64,000 bases of DNA from Tannerellaceae bacterium (GTDB taxonomy: Bacteria > Bacteroidota > Bacteroidia > Bacteroidales > Tannerellaceae): the NCBI GenBank assembly GCA_031271045.1, contig JAISWO010000029.1, forward strand, positions 49,034 through 113,033. Direction: 5' to 3'. The notes beneath the pieces were generated by a model. The model was not told where the DNA came from. It saw nothing but the letters and a program-made list of their open reading frames with translations, and did no database searches. The first letter of the stretch is position 1. Every line of letters starts with the position of its first letter. Shown piece after piece: positions 8,883 through 17,133 of this stretch. Position numbers and translations under genes: made by a program.

Positions 8883-9716
8883 TCAGGAATGATAAGCCAG
8901 CAAACCCGGCATGGGTGTCAGTTCGATACGCTCTATATGGATGGACAATGAGCGGGCCGCATCCCTGAGCACCGGTTGATAATAAAAGGCTATCGAACCG
9001 GTAAAATGCACCGGATAGGCTTCGAAATCCGCATACTGCATAACATTGCGAACAAAAAAGCTTCGGAATCCTTTATACACGAGCTCGTATATGGCCGGTT
9101 CATGGATGTTTTCAAACAAGAAACGGGAGAGCGTGGCCAGATAGCGATTGGGAAATGGTTGCCGATACACACGCTCCAGAACGTCTTCCGCCGTCACGTT
9201 GTACTGACTCATGAATTTATCAATCAGATGAGCAGGCAACTGATTCTTCAGACAGCCGCTTAGTAATAGCCTGCCCAGTACGGCGCCGCTACCTTCATCG
9301 CCCAGGATGTAACCTAACGGGGAGACATTGCTAATAATCGCCCGCCCATTATACAGGCAGGAGTTGGAGCCTGTTCCAAGTATGCAGGCAATGCCCGGCT
9401 GCTGCCGGCATAAAGCACGAGCAGCTCCCGTCAGGTCACTATAAACTTCAATAGAGGCAGGTAAAAACAGAGAAAGGGCGTCGTATATGACTTGCTTTTT
9501 TGCCGGCGAAGTACAACCGGCGCCATAAAAGTACACAGCTTCAATATCAAAACCTTTAATAGAAGGAAGCAGATCAGCTTCCATGTCTTGCCTGATTTCT
9601 TTAGATGTTTGGAAATAAGGGTTTATTCCTGTCGAAAAAATCTGTTGTACAGTTTTTTTTCTGTCAGCAACGCACCACTGGGTTTTTGTTGACCCGCTGT
9701 CAGCTATCAATATCAT
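8883..9716 (-). CDS. BadF/BadG/BcrA/BcrD-type ATPase, N-acetylglucosamine kinase-like
   Basis: 277 residues, ASKHA fold. Phosphate motif 1 'ADSGSTKTQW' (5-14), adenosine-side 'LGTGSN' (113-118) and 'LGDEGSG' (138-144) are intact. Bacteroidetes members of this length are usually annotated as N-acetylglucosamine kinase-like; radical-enzyme activators of the same family carry Fe-S cysteines that are not evident here, so a sugar kinase is favoured. It is convergent with coaE, with only 35 bp between stops, and has its own promoter at 9739-9746. Confidence 0.8.
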   Translation of the reverse strand: MILIADSGSTKTQWCVADRKKTVQQIFSTGINPYFQTSKEIRQDMEADLLPSIKGFDIEAVYFYGAGCTSPAKKQVIYDALSLFLPASIEVYSDLTGAARALCRQQPGIACILGTGSNSCLYNGRAIISNVSPLGYILGDEGSGAVLGRLLLSGCLKNQLPAHLIDKFMSQYNVTAEDVLERVYRQPFPNRYLATLSRFLFENIHEPAIYELVYKGFRSFFVRNVMQYADFEAYPVHFTGSIAFYYQPVLRDAARSLSIHIERIELTPMPGLLAYHS

Positions 9717-9738
9717 CCTTGTCTGTTGTTAAACAAGG

Positions 9739-9746
9739 CAAAGATA
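9739..9746 (-). promoter_or_regulatory. Promoter -7 element of the BadF-type kinase gene
   Basis: On the minus strand this reads TATCTTTG, 22 bp upstream of the ATG. No convincing -33 element. Confidence 0.55.
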
Positions 9747-9811
9747 GCTATATTCCCCAAAAAAAGAGAGAGAGTTCGAAAGGTTAGCGCAGATGAATCA
9801 GTCCGGTTCGT

Positions 9812-10693
9812 TCAGAGAGTTTGTGTAGACATATATGGATCTGATTCAGCATGATGCAGCCGTCTCACTAATTCGGTCGGCGTACACCCGAATTGTTGTT
9901 TGCAAAACCGTGTAAAATGGGTTGCAGAGTTAAAATTGTACTTCCTCATCACATCGCTGAATGTCGAATCCGGTTCGGATAAACTGTTGCGTACGTGCTT
10001 TGCTTTTTGTTTGAGTATCCATTGATGGGGAGAGGTGCCAAATTCTTCTTTGAATTTGTTATCGAAGTTCGTCCTTCCCATTCCCGATAAATGCGCCAAC
10101 TCATCTATATGATGAATCTTGAGATAATTATCCATGATCAGAGTCCTGAAATCAAACGATTTGCCGATGATCGGATAAAACAGATTGGCTAATTCCTCTT
10201 TCGGATACTGCGTATGCAGGATAAGGAATAATTCCTGATGTTTTATCTCGTGCAAATGGGCATAGTTGATGTTCTTTTGCAGATATAAAATAAGTAAGTC
10301 AAAAAACTCAATTAAGGGCGTCCGAAAGGGAAGGGCTTCGAATTTGTGCGTAATATTGGGTGAAAGTCTCCAATATGATTGGAAAGCATTTTTCTCACAA
10401 GACGTCTTAAGTGCAAAAAACGAGAATACAACCATTTTACATGGTTCGATCGTTGTTATCAAGGCATTGGACAACTTGGGAAAAAAGACAAATTCATTTT
10501 GGCCGATGGGTTGATTCCTAAATTCGTTGTAATCGGCCCGTGCACTTCCTTCCAATAGAAAGATGAGATAATGCAGGTCTTTATGTTTGAAAGAGAAAGA
10601 TGTTTTACTTTCTGCTTCAACATATTTAAACCCTGCCCGCATGTCGTTAGAGCTGTTTGCTAATCGCTCTTCAAAATAAACTGAATTAATCAT
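9812..10693 (-). CDS. AraC-family transcriptional regulator (fimbrial locus, copy 1)
   Basis: 293 residues. The N-terminal ~150 residues look like a cupin-type sensor half ('LHYLIFLLEGSARADYNEF'). The C-terminal ~100 residues are the AraC double helix-turn-helix, with 'LSGMGRTNFDNKFKEEFG' and the signature 'YNFNSATHFTRFCKQQFGCTPTEL'. It is one of four paralogues in the window (also 10899, 11909, 24212). All share a central 'HEIKHQELFLIL' and 'PIIGKSFDF'-like segment, which points to a lineage-specific expansion. It is inferred to control the neighbouring fimbrial operon. A possible minus-strand TACATTTG lies at 10821-10828, implying a leader of about 120 nt. Confidence 0.88.
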   Translation of the reverse strand: MINSVYFEERLANSSNDMRAGFKYVEAESKTSFSFKHKDLHYLIFLLEGSARADYNEFRNQPIGQNEFVFFPKLSNALITTIEPCKMVVFSFFALKTSCEKNAFQSYWRLSPNITHKFEALPFRTPLIEFFDLLILYLQKNINYAHLHEIKHQELFLILHTQYPKEELANLFYPIIGKSFDFRTLIMDNYLKIHHIDELAHLSGMGRTNFDNKFKEEFGTSPHQWILKQKAKHVRNSLSEPDSTFSDVMRKYNFNSATHFTRFCKQQFGCTPTELVRRLHHAESDPYMSTQTL

Positions 10694-10898
10694 TTCTTTT
10701 TTCTGATAAATTTATAATAATAATTACTTCTATACTTATTGTTTTTAAGCTGTACATAGAAAATGTAATAAATAAGAATCAGATTTATTCTTTTCTGCAT
10801 ACTCTAGCTGTAAAACATTGCAAATGTATAGAGTTCGTGGTAATTTTACGTTTTCAAAAACCGTAATAGTGTTTACAATTTTGATAAAAGGTACTTTC

Positions 10899-11750
10899 TT
10901 AATCATTTTGCGTTAGTCTTTTTCTTAATTCGGAAGGCGTGCAACCGAACTGTTGCTTACAGAAGCGATTCAGGTGTGTAAAAGAATTAAAGTTGTACTT
11001 ATTCATAATGTCGTTTAGTGTGTTTTCCGGCTCTGACAGACTAAAATAAACGTGTTTAGCTTTTTCTTTTAAGATCCATTGCAGGGGAGTCATTCCAAAT
11101 TCTTTCTTGAACTTCATATCGAAATTGCCTCTTCCCATGTTCATTTTTTTCGCCAGTTCATCCACATTATTGACCGTAGGGAAATATTGCATAACCCGGT
11201 TTTTGAAACCAAGTGATTGCCCTAAGATAGGATAGAACAGGCCGGCTATCTCTTTTTTATTATACAGTTCGCTCAATAGCAGGAATAGCTCTTGAAATTT
11301 CAGCTTGCACATAAGTTCGGATTTTATGCCTTTTCTCAGGTATTCAGTGAATAAAAGTATGTATTCGTTCAGTATATCGTGTATTGGAACAGGAGCAAAG
11401 GTGAATTGGATCAAAGAACGTATGGCGGTATAAATCCGAAAGTTCAGCTCGTTGTAAATGGGTTGCAGGGATTCGAAAGAGCAAACCAGCAGGTCCGATG
11501 GAGTAAGAATTGTCAGGGCATACCGGACGGATTTAGGGAATAAGAATAATTCTCTGTTTTTTACTTTTATGGACTGAAATTCATTGTATTGTGCCGACAA
11601 ATCTCCTCTTGTCAGAAAAACCAGATGATTTATTTCCGAATCCAAATTGCAGAATTTTTCTCCGTCATCAACATCATAGTTTTTAAAACAGATACCTTCT
11701 GTTGTGGTATAGCTGTTGAACATGGCACTTATGTACGATAAACTTTTCAT
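10899..11750 (-). CDS. AraC-family transcriptional regulator (copy 2)
   Basis: 283 residues, paralogue of the 9812 gene. It has an N-terminal cupin-like half ('INHLVFLTRGDLSAQYNEF') and a C-terminal AraC HTH ('MNMGRGNFDMKFKKEFGMTPLQW', 'YNFNSFTHLNRFCKQQFGCTPSEL'). Divergent from copy 3 across 158 bp. Its promoter is a textbook match on the minus strand, TTG at 11801-11803, 20 bp, TACTTTTG at 11773-11780. Composition is more AT-rich than the housekeeping genes. Target genes are inferred from position only. Confidence 0.88.
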   Translation of the reverse strand: MKSLSYISAMFNSYTTTEGICFKNYDVDDGEKFCNLDSEINHLVFLTRGDLSAQYNEFQSIKVKNRELFLFPKSVRYALTILTPSDLLVCSFESLQPIYNELNFRIYTAIRSLIQFTFAPVPIHDILNEYILLFTEYLRKGIKSELMCKLKFQELFLLLSELYNKKEIAGLFYPILGQSLGFKNRVMQYFPTVNNVDELAKKMNMGRGNFDMKFKKEFGMTPLQWILKEKAKHVYFSLSEPENTLNDIMNKYNFNSFTHLNRFCKQQFGCTPSELRKRLTQND

Positions 11751-11772
11751 CCATTAACTTTTGGCGTTTATG

Positions 11773-11803
11773 CAAAAGTAGGAAAAATCTTTTTATTATG
11801 CAA
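11773..11803 (-). promoter_or_regulatory. Promoter of AraC copy 2
   Basis: Minus strand: TTG (11803-11801), 20-bp spacer, TACTTTTG (11780-11773). Faces away from the promoter of AraC copy 3. Confidence 0.7.
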
Positions 11804-11864
11804 TCCGAAAGTGCCGGTGATATGTGAATTATGTGTTCAAATGTTTGAATTGATAAATATGTCG

Positions 11865-11872
11865 TATATTTG
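11865..11872 (+). promoter_or_regulatory. Promoter -7 element of AraC copy 3
   Basis: TATATTTG, 36 bp before the ATG; TTTG at 11844-11847 gives a slightly short 17-bp spacer. Confidence 0.6.
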
Positions 11873-11908
11873 TGTCGTTTAATTGTGTGATAGTTATAAA
11901 TTCATTTT

Positions 11909-12793
11909 ATGGAAAATTTATTTTATATAGAAGATCACGTGTCTTGTCACAGGTATAAATCTGATTTTCAGACAGGATTCAAGTGTGCCACAATCAAAAA
12001 AGGCTCGACTTTAGAGAAGTTGAGCGCTGCTTGCAACCATCTTTTCCTTCTCAAGGAAGGAGAGCTACGTATCCGTCGTGAAGAATACGCTCCACGTAAA
12101 ATCCGGAAAGAAGAATGTATATTGATCCCCAAAGGGACAAAAATGTCTTGTGAAGCGCTGGAAGATTCCGTTTTATTGGTGATGTCATTTGATGTTTTGC
12201 AACACATATGCGACAAAGCCATGCTGCATTCTTACCAGTCTATGCGTGATCAGGTAGAATACAATTTCATTCCTACTCCGATTCGATATCCCTTGACGTC
12301 CTTTGTTGATTTGCTCATAGGTTATCTTAAGGGTGGAATCGATTGTGAGCATTTACATGAGATAAAGGAAAAAGAATTTTTTCTTGTCTTGCGTAGATGT
12401 TATTCCAAAGAAGAAATCCTACATCTATTGTATCCTATTATCGGAGTTTCGGATTTTAAAGGTTTTATTCTGCAAAATTATCTGAAAGTAGAAAGTGTCA
12501 CCGAGTTGGTAGATAAAGCAGGAATGAAACGGACGGCTTTTGACATGAAGTTTCGCGAAACATTCGGCACGTCGCCGCGCCAATGGATACTTAGTCAGAT
12601 CGCCCGGCATGTCCGCTATAAAGCTATGGACCCTGATGTCACCCTTCGGGAACTTATCAATGAATTTAAATTTCATTCCGCTACTCATTTTTGCCGGTTT
12701 TGCAAACAGCAGTACGGCTGCACACCAGGTGAATTGTTGAAAAAATCGAGGTTCGAGCAAGAAAAAAACGCAAAAAAAACGCATGTTGATTAA
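11909..12793 (+). CDS. AraC-family transcriptional regulator (copy 3)
   Basis: 294 residues. N-terminal cupin-like part ('CNHLFLLKEGELRIRREEY'), then the shared 'HEIKEKEFFLVLRRCYSKEEI' block, then the AraC HTH ('AGMKRTAFDMKFRETFGTSPRQW', 'FHSATHFCRFCKQQYGCTPGEL'). It sits directly upstream of, and in the same direction as, the fimbrial operon whose promoter begins 50 bp after its stop. That makes it the best candidate for the local activator; this is an inference. The C-terminal tail is lysine-rich. Confidence 0.88.
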   Translation: MENLFYIEDHVSCHRYKSDFQTGFKCATIKKGSTLEKLSAACNHLFLLKEGELRIRREEYAPRKIRKEECILIPKGTKMSCEALEDSVLLVMSFDVLQHICDKAMLHSYQSMRDQVEYNFIPTPIRYPLTSFVDLLIGYLKGGIDCEHLHEIKEKEFFLVLRRCYSKEEILHLLYPIIGVSDFKGFILQNYLKVESVTELVDKAGMKRTAFDMKFRETFGTSPRQWILSQIARHVRYKAMDPDVTLRELINEFKFHSATHFCRFCKQQYGCTPGELLKKSRFEQEKNAKKTHVD

Positions 12794-12843
12794 TTTGTAA
12801 ATAAAAACGTTTTGAAAAATGATTATTGCATAAAAAAATGCTA

Positions 12844-12851
12844 TACCTTTG
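12844..12851 (+). promoter_or_regulatory. Promoter -7 element of the fimbrial operon
   Basis: TACCTTTG, 138 bp upstream of the DUF3575 ATG at 12982. The -33 region has only a weak TTG (12826-12828, 15-bp spacing), consistent with a promoter that needs an activator such as the adjacent AraC proteins. Confidence 0.6.
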
Positions 12852-12981
12852 CCCGTGATAAACAAACAAAAGACAGAATAAATAACTTAACAGGAAAACT
12901 CTTTACTAAACATAGAGAGGGCTAATGTCAAAAGATAGAATTAGAAAAAAAAATAAAACAACTAGACTAACCAGAGAGAAA

Positions 12982-13557
12982 ATGAAGAGGATCTACGTCT
13001 TAATAATTGTTGCAATAGTAATTGTTTTTCCGGTGGCGGTACACAGTCAAACCGTAGCCGTGAAGACAAATCTATTGTATGATGTGACGAGCACGATAAA
13101 TTTAGGCCTCGAGATGGGGATGTCTCCTAAATGGACATTGGAGTTGCCTGTCAATTATAATCCCTGGGAATTTGGAGAATACCGTAAAATAAAGCACTGG
13201 CTGATTCAACCGGAAGCGCGTTATTGGTTTTGTAAGAGTTTCAACGGACAATTTATTGGTTTCCATGCACACATAGGCGGTTTCAACGCGGGAGGACTCG
13301 AATTGGGTGGAGTCAAATTTGGCACATTGACTGACTATCGGTACGAAGGAACTTTATATGGTGGCGGACTTTCTTACGGCTATCATTGGGTACTGAATAC
13401 GAGGTGGAGCATTGAAGCAACTCTCGGCGTAGGGTATGCTCTCATGGACTATACAAAATATGACTGTGTGACTTGTGGGAAAAAAGAAAAAAGCGATACC
13501 CGCGACTATATCGGACCGACGAAAGCCGGCATAAGCCTTATTTATATAATCAAATAG
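12982..13557 (+). CDS. DUF3575 outer-membrane-like protein of the fimbrial operon
   Basis: I place the start at ATG 12982, because it puts a clean signal peptide ('MKRIYVLIIVAIVIVFPVAVHSQ') at the N-terminus; the track start at 12925 adds 19 basic residues in front. The mature part is a small beta-barrel-like protein of about 170 residues with alternating aromatic strands ('VAVKTNLLYDVTSTINLGLE', 'GLSYGYHWVLNTRWSIEATLG'). It matches DUF3575, commonly found at the head of Mfa/Fim-type operons in Bacteroidales. The exact function is unknown; an assembly or outer-membrane role is inferred. The DUF3868 gene starts 13 bp later. Confidence 0.85.
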   Translation: MKRIYVLIIVAIVIVFPVAVHSQTVAVKTNLLYDVTSTINLGLEMGMSPKWTLELPVNYNPWEFGEYRKIKHWLIQPEARYWFCKSFNGQFIGFHAHIGGFNAGGLELGGVKFGTLTDYRYEGTLYGGGLSYGYHWVLNTRWSIEATLGVGYALMDYTKYDCVTCGKKEKSDTRDYIGPTKAGISLIYIIK

Positions 13558-13570
13558 AAAGTACGCAATT

Positions 13571-15064
13571 ATGAAAAAGATTATATATAAATGTATCGCA
13601 TTGTTGTTGGTCTTGACGGGTTGGATACCTGTAGAGGCGCAAACCGTTTATGACGGGCAGATCCCTGTAAAAATACAGCGCCTGCGACAAATGGACGATT
13701 CGGTTCAGGTTTCCATTGATTTCGACCTTACCGGCCTTTCCGTAGCCTCGGAACGTTATCTGACATTGACGCCCGTCCTTACCAATACAAAAGGAAAAGA
13801 ACATAAACTGAAAAATATTCGTATCAACGGCAAACAGCAGCAGAAGGCTTTTGTGCGCGAGGTGGAATTGAACGGACTGCAACGGCAGGTTGCCAGTGCG
13901 CACCATTCCGTGATCGGGTTAAACAAGGAGACTCGCGACATATTCCATTATGTGACCACTACTGGCTTTGAGAGTTGGATGCAGGAGGCGCAAATGATCG
14001 TATTGAGCGATCTGTGCGACTGCGGTGGAGAGACAAGGCAACAGCTTTCGGATAAAATTGCCGACCGTGTGATTCTGGACGGAACACAGCCTTATCGCGT
14101 CTTGCCGAATGTGGCTTATATACGTCCTGAAGTCGAAACGGTGAAATCGCGTAGCGAGTCGAGCGACATATTCCTCGATTTCCCCGTGTCGCAAACGGAA
14201 ATTGATCCGAGATTCGGCAACAACCCTCGCGAACTGGCGAAAATAGAAACCATTATCAGCGAAATACGCAAGGATGCCAATGTGCGGGTAACGGGAGTTT
14301 CCATTGCCGGCTTTGCATCGCCCGAAGGCGAGATTACGTTCAACAACGAACTTTCGCGCGGAAGGGCGGAATCCTTACGCAATTATCTGGCTTCGCGTAG
14401 CGGTATTCCTCCACAGCAGTATCGCTTAGGTAACGGAGGGGAAGATTGGGATGGATTGGCACGTATGATACAAGGGATGAGTAATTTCGGACCTAAGGAA
14501 ACGGTCTTGTCTATCATTCGATATTACAACAACCCGGCGGAGCGGAAAGATCGGTTGAAGGCTTTGGACGGAGGCCGATTGTGGGAATGGATGCTGAATG
14601 AGCTTTATCCGAGACTGAGACGTGTTGTGAGCCGTATTGAGTACACAGTGCGCGGGTTTGACGTAGAGGAAGCGAAGCAAATCATCCAGACGCGGCCGCA
14701 ACAACTGAGTTTGAATGAAATGTTTTCGGTGGCAAACACCTATGAAGAGGGGACTAAGGAGTTCGGTGCTGTATTCGAAACGGCCGTGCGCGTATTCCCC
14801 AATGATCCGGTAGCGAATCTGAATGCAGCCGCGTCGGCGCTGTTGGACAAAGATCTGACGAAGGCAGAACGCTATCTGCAAAAAGCGCAGCGCAATACCC
14901 CGGCCTACTACAACAATCTGGGCGTATTGAATATGATGCAAAACAACCTGGCGCGTGCAAAGAACTTATTCCAGCGCGCAGCGGAAGGGAATCTGGAGAT
15001 TGCTTTGAAGAATCTGGAAGAAATTAAGAAGAAGGAGGAAGCCGATCGACTGTTGACAAATTGA
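13571..15064 (+). CDS. DUF3868 and OmpA-like domain protein of the fimbrial operon
   Basis: 497 residues with an N-terminal signal peptide ending near 'VEAQ'. Residues about 25-110 form the DUF3868 beta domain. Residues about 205-330 resemble an OmpA C-terminal peptidoglycan-binding fold ('ITGFASPEGE'-type stretch, here 'VSIAGFASPEGEITFNNELS', then 'GRAESLRNYL'). The C-terminal ~110 residues look like TPR helices ('ERYLQKAQRNTPAYYNNLGV'). It is probably periplasmic or outer-membrane associated and anchors or assembles the fimbrial machine; the role is inferred from its constant pairing with DUF3575 and fimbrillins. Confidence 0.85.
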   Translation: MKKIIYKCIALLLVLTGWIPVEAQTVYDGQIPVKIQRLRQMDDSVQVSIDFDLTGLSVASERYLTLTPVLTNTKGKEHKLKNIRINGKQQQKAFVREVELNGLQRQVASAHHSVIGLNKETRDIFHYVTTTGFESWMQEAQMIVLSDLCDCGGETRQQLSDKIADRVILDGTQPYRVLPNVAYIRPEVETVKSRSESSDIFLDFPVSQTEIDPRFGNNPRELAKIETIISEIRKDANVRVTGVSIAGFASPEGEITFNNELSRGRAESLRNYLASRSGIPPQQYRLGNGGEDWDGLARMIQGMSNFGPKETVLSIIRYYNNPAERKDRLKALDGGRLWEWMLNELYPRLRRVVSRIEYTVRGFDVEEAKQIIQTRPQQLSLNEMFSVANTYEEGTKEFGAVFETAVRVFPNDPVANLNAAASALLDKDLTKAERYLQKAQRNTPAYYNNLGVLNMMQNNLARAKNLFQRAAEGNLEIALKNLEEIKKKEEADRLLTN

Positions 15065-15180
15065 CGATGATCACGTCGCAACTGCAATAAATATGAACAT
15101 TATTAACTGCAACAAACAATTATATGCGTATTAACAAAAAAAAGAGAGATTAATTTTATTGTATTACTAATTTAAATCAA

Positions 15181-16737
15181 ATGAAAATGAAAAGATTATT
15201 TAAATTTTTTGCTGTGGCTGCTATTATAGCAGTAGGTTTCACAGGATGTTCCAGTGAAACACCAATTGACGACGACCCTCAGAATGGTTCGATTATCGGT
15301 TCTGATGAGGAAGATGGTGAGCTTACGTATGCAAGCTTTAGGTTTAGTGCAAGCAGTGCCGGCGCTACAAGGTCGGTTGATGCTGCCGGTGGTGAAACGA
15401 CGTTGGCTCTTACAGAGTATCGTGTATTGATTTACAGAGGAGATAATACTTTGGAAATAGATACGGCCATTGCTATAGCGGGTGACTCTATGCTGACGAT
15501 ACCGGTTTACTCCGGATCGAAAAAACTCTTTGTTATAGCAAATGGAGGGACAACCACTGCAATTCTGAGTGTGCCGGCGAAGGGAACGACAACATTGAAT
15601 ACTTATGCCGGATTGAATAATGCGTTTGTTCTGACTACAGGATCACCAAATCCGACTGATTTTAGCAGTCATACTCTTTTGTATGGTACAAATGGCAGTA
15701 AGTTTATCTTTTCCAGTGATGTGAAGACCGCTACGAAGGATTTCAAACCGGGTATAAGCGCGGCTGAGTCGAAAGTCCCAGGTAGTGATAATTTCTTCAA
15801 TGTGGGACTGGACAGGTTGGTTGCCAGAGTTGCCGTTACCAAGACGGATCCTTCTAAGCCCACAGGTTCGACAGCAACTGCGGGAATCATAGTCCAGGAC
15901 TCCACAGGTCGTATTGATCCTGCTACCGTTCAGTATCACCTTTGGAACATAAACAAGGCCGTATATCCTTTCCAGAATTACAACGCATCCAATGTGCTGG
16001 TAACTCCTTATGGTGATGCTGCATCTCCGTTTGAAAGTTATTACCTTAGGAATCAAGGCGAAGGTAGCAGTAACAATTATATCGCTATTGCAACCAGAGG
16101 AGCGAACCCGCCGGCAACTTCAGCTTATCGCTACGTGACTGAAAATGTGCCTACTACTGCGTATGGAGGTAATACCACTTATGCAGAAGTCGAAGCTGTC
16201 TTCCTTCCGGTTGTAGGGAAGTATGTGGACGCCGTGATTGGTTATAATGAAGCAACCTCCACGTTTTCTCCTGTAAAAGCTACCGCTGACCAGACGACAG
16301 CAACAGACCTGTACAAGTTCATCCAAGCAGGAGTCTTAGGGCTTGAACCAGGGACTATATTGGGCGGAAGTAGTGCATTGCTTTTAGCAAAAAAAGTGGT
16401 TTACCATTTGGTGAATCCTAGTACACCGCCTAAAACGAACTTATCAGATTATACGAGCCTCGTCGCCGATGCTGACGTTCTAACATACTTCGACAAATAT
16501 ACCGGAGGTAAAAGTTATTATCGTTTGAACTTTGGGGAACAAAATGGCCAGTATATTAATTACGGCATAAAACGTAACTACTATTATGATGCAAATATTA
16601 CAGGTTTCAATACCATTGGCGCTAATGAACCCGGTGATTTATTGGAAGATGGTACACCTCTGGGTGGTATAACCAACATAACTGTACATATTATCATCCG
16701 TGACTGGACAGGCAAGGAAATGAATGTAATTATTTAA
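15181..16737 (+). CDS. Major fimbrillin, Mfa1-like lipoprotein
   Basis: 518 residues from 15181; the in-frame ATG at 15187 is equally likely, because the leader aligns with that of the 27788 gene there. It has a lipoprotein signal with lipobox and Cys ('GFTGCSSE'). The precursor has a two-domain fimbrillin pattern: 'ALTEYRVLIYRGDNT' near the first strand of the mature N-terminal domain, and a C-terminal strand 'NITVHIIIRDWTGKEMNVII' expected to act in donor-strand polymerisation. An Arg ('GATRSVD') in the N-terminal region is a plausible trypsin-like (Rgp-type) processing site. It should form the fimbrial shaft on the cell surface. Followed by a hairpin and 21-bp repeats, then the anchor gene. 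Confidence 0.85.
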   Translation: MKMKRLFKFFAVAAIIAVGFTGCSSETPIDDDPQNGSIIGSDEEDGELTYASFRFSASSAGATRSVDAAGGETTLALTEYRVLIYRGDNTLEIDTAIAIAGDSMLTIPVYSGSKKLFVIANGGTTTAILSVPAKGTTTLNTYAGLNNAFVLTTGSPNPTDFSSHTLLYGTNGSKFIFSSDVKTATKDFKPGISAAESKVPGSDNFFNVGLDRLVARVAVTKTDPSKPTGSTATAGIIVQDSTGRIDPATVQYHLWNINKAVYPFQNYNASNVLVTPYGDAASPFESYYLRNQGEGSSNNYIAIATRGANPPATSAYRYVTENVPTTAYGGNTTYAEVEAVFLPVVGKYVDAVIGYNEATSTFSPVKATADQTTATDLYKFIQAGVLGLEPGTILGGSSALLLAKKVVYHLVNPSTPPKTNLSDYTSLVADADVLTYFDKYTGGKSYYRLNFGEQNGQYINYGIKRNYYYDANITGFNTIGANEPGDLLEDGTPLGGITNITVHIIIRDWTGKEMNVII

Positions 16738-16754
16738 TTTCTACCTGTACTGAC

Positions 16755-16806
16755 GAAGAAAAGAGAGAGGGGAGGGCTTCTCTCCTCTCTCCCTCTCTCT
16801 TCTCTC
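16755..16806 (+). terminator. Purine/pyrimidine hairpin downstream of fimbrillin
   Basis: A 'gagagaggggagg' purine run is followed by a 'cctctctccctctctc' pyrimidine run, able to fold into a long imperfect stem just after the fimbrillin stop. There is no long T-tail, so it may be a partial terminator or mRNA-stabilising 3' structure rather than a full stop. Confidence 0.5.
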
Positions 16807-16880
16807 TTACATGAACAACTTTACACATGATACTCTAAGTTCTTTTTTGAAATGAGAATGAGATCTTCAGCAAATCCTGA

Positions 16881-17069
16881 CGCAAGCCGCGTTAGCCCTA
16901 ACGGGAGTCGCGTTAGCCTTAACGCAAGCCGCGTTAGCCTTAACGGGAGTCGCGTTAGCCTTAACGCAAGCCGCGTTAGCCTTAACGCAAGCCGCGTTAG
17001 CCTTAACGCAAGCCGCGTTAGCCTTAACGCAAGCCGCGTTAACCTTAACGGGAGCCGCGTTAGCCTTAA
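16881..17069. repeat. Nine 21-bp palindromic tandem repeats
   Basis: Nine exact-length 21-bp units in two alternating forms, 'cgcaagccgcgttagccttaa' type and 'cgggagtcgcgtta' type. Each unit contains nested inverted repeats (AACGC-AAGCC-GCGTT and CGTTA-GCCT-TAACG). The array sits between the fimbrillin hairpin and the Mfa2-like gene. The ORF over it (16852-17124, repeating 'NASRVSL') has no signal peptide or other domain and is probably fortuitous because 21 is divisible by 3. Confidence 0.9.
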
Positions 17070-17133
17070 CGCACGGATTGTGAGCGGGGATGAAGGATTC
17101 GTTATTTACTATTTACACAATTAATTAAGCTGT

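Noticed and set aside
12794-12981. Invertible promoter for fimbrial phase variation
   Set aside because: No inverted repeats flanking the promoter and no invertase gene in the window.
16852-17124. 90-codon ORF of SRVSLN repeats
   Set aside because: It is the translation of the 21-bp palindromic array. There is no signal peptide, no non-repeat domain, and base changes preserve the palindromes.
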